Source: Turnera subulata
Lineage: Eukaryota; Streptophyta; Magnoliopsida; Malpighiales; Passifloraceae
DNA: 64,000 nt
Direction: 5' to 3'
Assembly: GCA_028386065.3 (NCBI GenBank)
Contig: JAKUCV010003099.1
Location: forward strand, 31,982 to 95,981
In this document: positions 58,027 to 64,000 of the stretch, piece by piece
How positions within the stretch are numbered: the stretch's first letter is position 1
Layout: the number at the start of each line of letters is the position of its first letter
Position numbers and translations under genes: made by a program
The notes under the pieces: model-generated
Databases searched by the model: none
Told to the model about the DNA's origin: nothing
The model's input: only the letters and a program-made list of their open reading frames with translations

Positions 58027-58122
58027 GTCTAAAAGATGCATATAATTGTTGGGAACAATTTCTGAAACCTTTATGAAAGTTTAGCATGCTTGTCTGAAAA
58101 GGGTTTCTGCCCACAACGGCAC

Positions 58123-58513
58123 AACATCGATGTTTTGTCTAAGAACATCGATGTTTAGCCGTTGTATTCAAATGATTGAGCCAACGGCTAGTAAAACATC
58201 GATGTTTGTCTTAGCAACATCGATGTTTTCCGATACAACATCGATGTTCTCAAATCAAACATTGATGTTTTTATGCTTCGCAAAAATATGATGAAAAGGG
58301 GTTATGCAAGAACATCGATGTTGGAAAATCAAACATCGATGTTTTATGGCTACTGCCAAAATTCATCTTGAAACCAATTGTCACAACATCGATGTTTTAT
58401 TGGCGAACATCGATGTTTTCTGGCTTCGGCAAAATTATATTTCAAAGACACTTTACATGAACATCGATGTTTTAAGGCACAACATCGATGTTGTGGACAA
58501 GAACATCGATGTT
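58123..58513. repeat. Palindrome array 1: 13 copies of AACATCGATGTT in the C3 LTR
   Basis: Starts at 58123, 58144, 58195, 58216, 58237, 58258 (one mismatch), 58311, 58332, 58385, 58406, 58460, 58481 and 58502. Within groups every step is exactly 21 bp (12-base palindrome, 9-base variable spacer). Groups recur every ~72-75 bp where regular. After several groups comes a GGC-rich inverted word (TGGCTACTGCCA, GGCTTCGGC). AACGG cores at 58114, 58157 (reverse) and 58183 are interleaved. Function unknown; promoter-proximal binding array inferred. Confidence 0.9.
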
Positions 58514-58806
58514 TAGGACTCAAAAACCAGTTTTATGACTTACATGAATTATGAAATGCATGAGGAAAATGATTTTTGGTTTGAGCATTAACTTGGAATA
58601 CTTGAGTTACCATTTACAAGGATTTCCTATAGATGAACTCTCTATATATCTTCATCCTTGTTGCTTCAAATCTTGTACTCCTTTGACTTTAGACTTATGC
58701 TTCTTTGATTGGTGTCTTTTTGCTTCAAGGAATTCATCAATGGAGCTTTGGTTTGTTTGTCATTATCAAAACCCTGAAATGAGACATGGAAGCATTAGTC
58801 CTAACA

Positions 58807-58822
58807 ATTTCCCCCTTTTTGA
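58807..58822 (-). other. C3 polypurine tract
   Basis: Minus strand AAAAAGGGGGAAAT abuts the LTR start TGTTAGGACT. This fixes the element's orientation and shows that the LTR at 57427-58806 is the 3' one. Confidence 0.75.
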
Positions 58823-59056
58823 TAATGACAAACTCATGTTAGTATATGCCAAGTTTTATAAGTTCTTAAGAAAATTAATTCCCCCTATATTTTTCAACTT
58901 TTCAATTTATGATTCCCCCTAACTTGGTGCATATACTTGATTTTCTTCCCCCTTTTGTCATTAGCAAAAAGAAACAACAATAAGAAGCATTTTATTGAAT
59001 TGAAGGATACTTAAACATGGAAAGTCATAAATTTAAACAAAGCAAGAAACAAGAGT

Positions 59057-60381
59057 TTAAAAGGATGGGCTAATGTCATCATCATCATCATCATCATCAT
59101 CGTTGTTGTCCTCTTCATCCTCATGGCCTTCATCTTCTTCATCACCTTCTTCTTGCTCAACGTCCATGGGAGCATAGTCCTCATCCTCCTCATCATCATT
59201 ATCATCCTCATCACCACCAAAATCGTAGCCGTGGTAGTATGGTGGAGGATTGTAGTTGATGTGATTATAATAAGCCCTAATGCCGTGTCCTTGTCTTTGC
59301 ACCTCGGTGTCTATGCGCTCAATGGATCGTTCCATGCCTTTGATTCTGTGACCCATGGTGTTGATAGATTGTCCCATGGTGTTGAAATTGAGGTGTAGAT
59401 CATGGATGGAGGCTGCAATGGATTCGAGCGTAACCACTGGTGCTTGTTCAGGAGCCGGAAGAGCGAGAAAAGAGCCTGCTTGTGGTGCGTCGGCTGGTTG
59501 GTGAGGCTGTGGTGCACCCTCAGCAGCTTGTCCGGTTCTGAAAGTTGCATCGGAGATGGCCCAAGACTTGGCTGTTGTGGTGAGAGTGTCTTCCAGCGGA
59601 TTCAGACCTGCACTAATCAAAATATCGGTGACCAAGAACGAATAGGGCAGAGGATGGTCGGTGTTCGTCTGTTCCGCCATGTGCATGAAGACGAGCCGTG
59701 CCCAATTAATGGGTACATCGTGAAGAATGGTGTGAAGAATCTTCTCGTCTTCAATAGTCATAGTAGTATGGCTCCCGGCTCGCGGTTTAATTATACGGGT
59801 GACAAGATAAAACAGGACGCGATACTCCGGATTGATTGTATGAATGGTGGGTCGTCCGGAACGATTCTTCTTTACTTCAGTGATCCCAAGCTCAGCAAGG
59901 AGCGGAATCTCATACTGAGTAAGAAAATGATCTCCCCCATAGCCGGATATATCATGTCCCTGGACGGGCAACTTGGTAATGGACCCGAATTGCTCCAAGG
60001 TGATCTGTATGGTCCTTCCATTGACTTGTGCAGATAAAACCTCTCCTTCACGAGTCAATGTTGAGTAGAATGCCGGATGACGTCGGCATTGTACTCATGC
60101 CTGCTGATGGTGACAAACTCCCAAAGGTGTGATTGTTGAAGAAGCCTAGGTAGGTTTGTGTAGTGCTTCTCTTGTGGGTAGTCTGCAGGTAGGTATCTAG
60201 GAGGTGCAATAAGTCGTTTGGCAAAGAGTGTGTTGAATCGGTTTAGCTGTTGACGTGAAGTGAACCAAATATGGGTTCCTTCCACAGGGTATTGTTGGCC
60301 AGAGCTTGATGAGCTCCTTCTCTTGGATCGATTTTCTTGGAGGGGATCTTTGCCTTTAGAACTTTTTTTGCTACTAGCCAT
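59057..60381 (-). pseudogene. C3 accessory ORF: putative plant transposon protein, one frameshift
   Basis: It begins at ATG 60381 (MASSKKSSKGKDPLQENRSK, basic and Ser-rich). It contains a domain seen in proteins annotated as 'putative plant transposon protein' (IWFTSRQQLNRFNTLFAKR, then TLEQFGSITKLPVQG and INWARLVFMHMAEQ), then a heptad-like helical stretch (HDLHLNFNTMGQSINTMGHR) and an acidic tail ending in nine Asp residues. Frame 1 stops at 60055, while the matching continuation is in the next frame from just before 60058. A single lost base near 60075 explains this; the reading on each side is otherwise open. With the shift, the domain part spans about 440 residues. A (CAT)n microsatellite at 59074-59102 encodes the Asp run. 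No enzymatic motif is seen. A TATA box and palindrome array lie immediately upstream, suggesting separate transcription. Function unknown. Confidence 0.7.
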
Positions 60382-60480
60382 GGTGAGTATGTGGACAAGA
60401 GAGGCGAAGAAGATGTATGGAGATGATAAAAGGATGAGACAGATTAGATTGTAGGTGAGAAGGAGAAGGGAAGATTGGAG

Positions 60481-60488
60481 TATTTATA
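60481..60488 (-). promoter_or_regulatory. TATA box upstream of the C3 accessory ORF
   Basis: Minus strand CTATAAATACTCC; TATAAATA at 60488-60481. It is 100 bp before the ATG at 60381 and 55 bp after the last AACATCGATGTT (60543). An MSA-like word, CACAACGGCTA, lies at 60514-60504 on the minus strand. Confidence 0.6.
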
Positions 60489-60542
60489 GAGGAGCCAAAA
60501 AGCTAGCCGTTGTGAACAGTAACAGCTAGTTTTTAACGTTAC

Positions 60543-61065
60543 AACATCGATGTTTTCACCCAAAACATCGATGTTTTGGCTCCCAACGGCTATGTTTTTT
60601 AAACTGTAACGTCCCAACATCGATGTTTTTAATAGAACATCGATGTTGTTTGCGTTCGGCTAAAAAATTAAAATGTCCCTATCGGTCCAACATCGATGTT
60701 TTAACATAAACATCGATGTTTTTGGCTCTCGACAGAAAAGGGAAAAAGAAATTCATTTTTCAAACATCGATGTTTATACCACAACATCGATGTTTTTGGC
60801 GTACTGCCAAACTGATGTTAAGCACTATGGTTAAACATCGATGTTGGTGTTAAAAACATCGATGTTTTTAGCACTCGAAATTTTTGAAAATCAAGCTTAT
60901 AGGTGCAAACATCGATGTTTGGTGTTTGAACATCGATGTGATAATGAAGAGTTTGAAAGACTTACCTGAACATCGATGTTGTGAAAGGCAACATCGATGT
61001 GTTCAACACTCTGCCACTTGTGTGATGCATCCAACATCGATGTTCGTCGGTGAAACATCGATGTT
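60543..61065. repeat. Palindrome array 2: 16 copies of AACATCGATGTT upstream of the accessory ORF
   Basis: Eight pairs start at 60543/60564, 60616/60636, 60689/60709, 60763/60783, 60834/60855, 60908/60929, 60969/60990 and 61033/61054. Steps within pairs are 20 or 21 bp; pair-to-pair distances are 61-74 bp. Two members (60929, 60990) end in TG instead of TT. Spacers vary while the palindrome stays constant. CCCAACGGCTA at 60582-60592 matches the MSA consensus YCYAACGGYYA exactly. Confidence 0.92.
60582..60592 (+). promoter_or_regulatory. MSA-like element CCCAACGGCTA
   Basis: Full 11/11 match to the mitosis-specific activator consensus bound by three-repeat MYB proteins. Near matches (10/11) are at 58180-58190, 58156-58166 (reverse) and 60504-60514 (reverse), all beside the two TATA boxes of C3. 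Cell-cycle control is inferred only. Confidence 0.45.
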
Positions 61066-61727
61066 TCTCTGTTTGTTTGGTAAGATTCTTACCTGTTCAT
61101 CCTTGCGGAGTGTCTGAAATGAAATGTCCTTACAAAACAAAGTTAATAGAGCCTTGGATGCTGTTTAATCGTTACCTATTATGTACTCAAAATACCTCTA
61201 CTTTGTACACACTGTTAAAGTTCTCCACCATTCACAGGGAGACGGGGATTCTCTGTAAAAGAAGAACAGCAGTCACGTGGCCCGAGCTCTTTAACAGAAC
61301 AGCCAACCTGAAACTATCGGAGGCTATGGTAGCTAGATAGACAGTAAATCTCGTGACAAATTAATAATTAATTCGATGCCAAGATTTTCAAAAAACAGAT
61401 GTTTGATGATCGGAAAAATTGGCGGTTAGTAATAAGTGATTTGGCAAGGTTAGCCTGTAATAAATACATGAATAAAGGCATCAAAGGAAGGAGCCAGAGT
61501 TCACAAATAATGCATGATCGATGTGACTCAAAAACGTATAAACAATTGCATCCCGTATTTAATTAAAGGTAAGACGGGTATTGGTGTGTGCCGTGGCAAT
61601 AATTTCAAAGAAAGTAATCTTTGAAGGGACACAACCAGTTGGCACCTAAGTGTAGAGTAGTCAGCCTTTTGTAGTTTTCCGGCAATAGGTGCGGTTCAGG
61701 CTATGAATTAGTGATAAACAAATTTGC
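61066..61727. other. Unassigned sequence between palindrome array 2 and a plus-strand TATA box
   Basis: No frame or repeat I can name. It may be the upstream region of the plus-strand unit beginning at 61728, or the edge of an insertion that split a once-continuous palindrome array. Confidence 0.4.
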
Positions 61728-62650
61728 TATAAAAGGCAAGACATTGATTAGTCAATAATCAGAGGAGTAGAAGTAAAGAAAGAAAACATTTCTGACTAAA
61801 GAGAGAAAATACAAAACCTCAGTAACAAGAATGCCTGCCCCATCCTCCGTATTCTTTGTCGAGGGTCCTCCTTAGGAAGGAGAAATCGATTGGCTTATAG
61901 CTTAATAAATGAGCATGAGGAGGCACTGCTAGAGGGACTTGGACGGATTCCTCGATTGGTCTTCGTAACTGAAGTCTATTCGACTCGGTTCTTTGTCACT
62001 CCTATGGAGGAGACCATCTACTTGGAGGATCAAAATTCCCTTCGAACATCCTACTATGGCACAGCTAATTCAACTATGTTCTTCATTTCTGATAGGTTTC
62101 AGGAGTTGCTGTTGGAGCCGTCTTATCAAGCTCTGAACGAGGGCAGTTACTACCAAATTTCAATGACAACTCGGAGCGTTCCTCGAGTAGGGGTCATTCT
62201 GCCGACTTGGCCAAAGGTTCGTCTTCTGGTATGGAACTGCAGAGGGAACACAAGACGCTCCCAAGACTTTGTCCGGACCCTGCAAGACTTGAAGAACCAG
62301 TATAAACCAAATATGGTTCTTCTAACAAAGACTTGCTGGCAGGCTGGAGTAAACCACGGAGTTATTCCTCTACGTTTTCCATCAGCGCACCGGTTCGAGC
62401 TTTCGGGTCAGAACAATTCTGGTGGAATGTGGTTCGCATGGAACGATAGCGTTAGGGTTAACATAGTTAACACTCCTACTAGTTTTACTGTCACAGCTGT
62501 TCCAAATCGTTAGAAGCAAATAATAATTGTAATGAATATGTATGATGTAATTCTGCGTTTCTTGTGATTGTAAAATATATGATGTAATCGAATGTGTGTA
62601 TGTTTTAAGATTCAGCAGCTGTACTCAATCTTTATAATCAATAAAAGTAA
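61728..62650 (+). pseudogene. Plus-strand unit with a truncated endonuclease/exonuclease/phosphatase-like domain
   Basis: TATA box TATAAAA at 61728-61734 and a polyadenylation-type AATAAA at 62640 bracket a frame open from about 61830 to 62515. The first ATG (61831, AAGAATGCC) is in another frame and reaches a stop after 14 codons; the first in-frame ATG is near 62001 (MEETIYLED). The first half (GLGRIPRLVFVTEVYSTRF, YYGTANSTMFFISDRFQELL) is unknown to me. The second half begins KVRLLVWNCRGN and has KPNMVLLTKTCW and NNSGGMWFAWND, the first ~100 residues of an endonuclease/exonuclease/phosphatase fold as in plant LINE ORF2; the rest of the catalytic domain is absent. It lies between two palindrome arrays, opposite to C3. 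It could be a truncated insertion or a short host-like gene; I favour a decayed chimeric gene. Confidence 0.45.
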
Positions 62651-62876
62651 TTGTGCTTTGTGTATGATATGAAGTTTCTTCCATGTGAATGTTCATCAAG
62701 CTAGCTAGTGTTTCTAAATTTGATCAATTGTGCAGTAACTATATGCTTGACTTAAATTGAAAGAAATCTGAATATTCTTCCTGAAACATTTTGTCATGAA
62801 TATGCTACCTAAAGTTCTTAACTTAAGTCAGAAAGTTAACTTATTTTTTTAAGCTGTGAAAATGCACCAAAGGCAG
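62651..62876. other. Unassigned AT-rich sequence before palindrome array 3
   Basis: No gene or repeat recognised. Confidence 0.4.
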
Positions 62877-63187
62877 AACATCGATGTTCAAGAATGAGAT
62901 ATCGATGTTTTTGATTACTAGACAGAATTTTTAAACAGCTTGGAATGCATAACATCGATGTGTAGAAAACGAACATCGATGTTTAAAGACTACTGGAAAA
63001 ATAAAGTTCTTACCGAACATCGATGTTTGATACAAAACATCGATGTGCATTCTCAATTTGAGGCTTGGCGGCTCTTATTGGAACATCGATGTTTTCTAGA
63101 CAACATCGATGTTTTTCAGCTACTGGTTGGATAACCGGTGAGCTGAAAATCACAGAACATCGATGTTGCTTGTTAAACATCGATGTT
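62877..63187. repeat. Palindrome array 3: 10 copies of AACATCGATGTT downstream of C3 gag
   Basis: Five pairs start at 62877/62898, 62951/62972, 63016/63036, 63082/63102 and 63156/63176. Steps are 20 or 21 bp and pairs are 65-74 bp apart. Members at 62898 (two mismatches), 62951 and 63036 (TG end) are degenerate. It probably formed one long array with array 2 before the intervening 1.8 kb. Confidence 0.9.
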
Positions 63188-63319
63188 TCTCCTATTGGTC
63201 CGGTTTTGCACTATCACTTAGTCTTGAATTTTGGATGCTTCTTTGGTCATTTGCTTGGAGCATCCGCAATCAAGGTACCAAAGTACACTTAATGCCTTCA
63301 AGCATACCTGCAAAACGAA

Positions 63320-63967
63320 TCAAAAGGATTTCGGTACCCAAATCTTTTTGGGTCCTTGAAAGTGAGTAGATACATGCTGATGATAGACCTTATCTTGTAC
63401 CCAGTGTCTATGCCTAGTAAAACATACCGGGGCAATGTGTCCTATCCTATTATAATAGTGACAAATGACATTTGGGTTATGCATCCTTCTAGGTTGATTA
63501 TAGGTACCATATTGCCTATGTTCATGCAATCTATTATACATGTCTTTCCTAGGTAAAATCTTGTTTTCCCTAAATTGAGTCACAAATTTCCTAGGTTTAG
63601 TAAAATGAGAACTTTCATTTTTAGCTCTGTGTACATGTGGTCTTGCAACCTTAGCATTTGATCTAACATTGTAGGCATATAATTTAGCATAGTGAGCTCT
63701 TCCACTACTTGCATTTGGTTTGGCATTTTGAGCATATGACCTTCTATGATGAATATGTGCTCTTGTGTCATGAACATGTGATCTAGTATGATGAGTAGAA
63801 GATGAAGCAACATGTTTATGTGTCTTAGCTTTAAGCACAACAGGTTTGACATCATTTAACACATTTGATGCACCTAATCCTTCTTTTTGTGTTGGACTCC
63901 TTTGTTGTCCTAGAAGAAGATTAAGACCATCTCTACCATTTGTGAACTTTTCTAATGTATTCTTCAA
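63320..63967 (-). pseudogene. C3 gag C-terminal part with a damaged zinc knuckle
   Basis: The frame is open from the window edge region to a stop at 63320. It starts in a coiled-coil-like gag tail, continues with His/Arg-rich degenerate repeats (HVASSSTHHTRSHVHDTRAH and similar) and a knuckle-like word CHYYNRIGHIAPVC, where the second Cys of CX2C is Tyr. It ends KKIWVPKSF, a phrase usually found at the gag-protease join of plant copia polyproteins, after which protease and integrase would follow. Here it stops instead and noncoding palindrome sequence begins about 130 bp later. The N-terminal part lies outside the window. The missing pol and the lost Cys argue that this copy is not autonomous. 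Confidence 0.75.
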
Positions 63968-64000
63968 ATCATCAATTTGAGACCTAAGAGATTCATTCTC

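Larger units (their letters stand above)
57427..58806 (-). repeat. C3 3' LTR (1,380 bp)
   Basis: On the minus strand it starts TGTTAGGACTAATGC (58806) and ends CTATTGTTCTAACA (57427), with inverted ends TGTTAG/CTAACA, and is preceded by the purine tract. Order within: ~290 bp, palindrome array (58513-58123), TATA box (58026-58019), then a leader-like remainder. This places the array in U3, upstream of the promoter. Confidence 0.8.
57427..64000 (-). mobile_element. C3: large copia-like LTR element, minus strand, 5' part beyond the window
   Basis: In transcription order (right to left): gag C-terminus (63967-63320), palindrome array (63187-62877), a foreign-looking unit (about 62650-61728, opposite strand), palindrome array (61065-60543), TATA box, accessory ORF (60381-59057), polypurine tract (58822-58807) and 3' LTR (58806-57427). 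No protease, integrase, RT or RNase H lies between gag and the accessory ORF, where pol is expected in a standard element. It is therefore a non-autonomous or rearranged member as far as visible. The 5' LTR, and hence a TSD, are not in the window. Confidence 0.72.

Noticed and set aside
59402..60037. 211-codon plus-strand frame
   Set aside because: It is the antisense of the C3 accessory ORF, which has the recognisable domain, TATA box and start codon on the minus strand.
58123..63187. CRISPR-like array
   Set aside because: Palindromic short repeats with variable spacers look superficially similar, but repeats are 12 bp, spacers 8-9 bp, there are no cas genes, and they sit in a plant LTR element.
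58304..63292. Open frames with repeated peptides such as HRCF, TSMF and NIDVL (58304-58516, 60884-61117, 62940-63292)
   Set aside because: They are translations of the AACATCGATGTT arrays. The 20- and 21-bp steps do not keep a frame, so a repeat protein is not supported.

Overview
The window is a repeat-dominated stretch of a dicot-type plant nuclear genome. The evidence is a DUF247/UPF0481 gene with a 90-bp GT-AG intron, Athila-like and chromodomain (Tekay-like) Ty3/gypsy elements, Ty1/copia elements, Helitrons ending CTAG between A and T, a hAT MITE, a long-TIR Mutator-like element and a tRNA-type SINE. I cannot name the species from sequence alone. Only one clearly intact host gene is visible (29848-31356); most other coding sequence is decayed transposon protein.

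Layout. 1-1655 is a minus-strand gypsy LTR inserted into an Athila-like element (1656-8765: pol remnant, long noncoding tail, putative 3' LTR). 9332-24420 is a field of ~200-bp AT-rich repeats interrupted by a copia-type solo LTR (9755-11158, TSD ACTAG), a 3'-truncated LTR element (11265-13773) flanked by a 418-bp near-identical duplication, and a Helitron (14942-24332). That Helitron was split by a non-autonomous gypsy element, G1 (15200-22034, TSD GATAA). 25203-27861 is a solo LTR of family G2 (TSD CATAA). 27862-32576 is the island carrying the DUF247 gene. 32577-34947 is an internally deleted copia element (C2) carrying a hAT MITE. 36600-53780 is one LINE tail (zinc-binding domain and RNase H) broken over 17 kb by a second copy of the MITE, an uninterrupted copy of the Helitron (38743-41400), and a complete 11.7-kb G2 gypsy element (41894-53622, TSD CCTTT) whose 5' LTR holds another solo LTR. 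54309-54506 is a SINE, and 54850-57343 a poly(A) retroposon with a Mutator-like element inside it.

57427-64000 is the 3' part of a minus-strand copia-like element (C3). It is the most unusual region. Its LTR and its internal region carry 39 copies of the perfect palindrome AACATCGATGTT (five of them degenerate), arranged mostly as pairs exactly 20 or 21 bp apart, within ~61-75-bp macro-units. Two of the arrays sit directly upstream of TATA boxes in the same orientation, one in the LTR and one before an additional ORF, and both contain MSA-like AACGG elements. The visible order is gag, array, accessory ORF, LTR, with no pol in between.

How the parts relate. G1 and G2 share the primer-binding site, the first bases of gag and the sequence before the 3' LTR, so G1 looks like a non-autonomous relative of a G2-type element. 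G2 gag-pol and the Athila pol are broken by frameshifts and by in-frame stops; the seven substitution-type stops I list are all TAG, which fits decay of methylated cytosine. The nesting order is fixed by target-site duplications and by an unoccupied Helitron copy in the same window.
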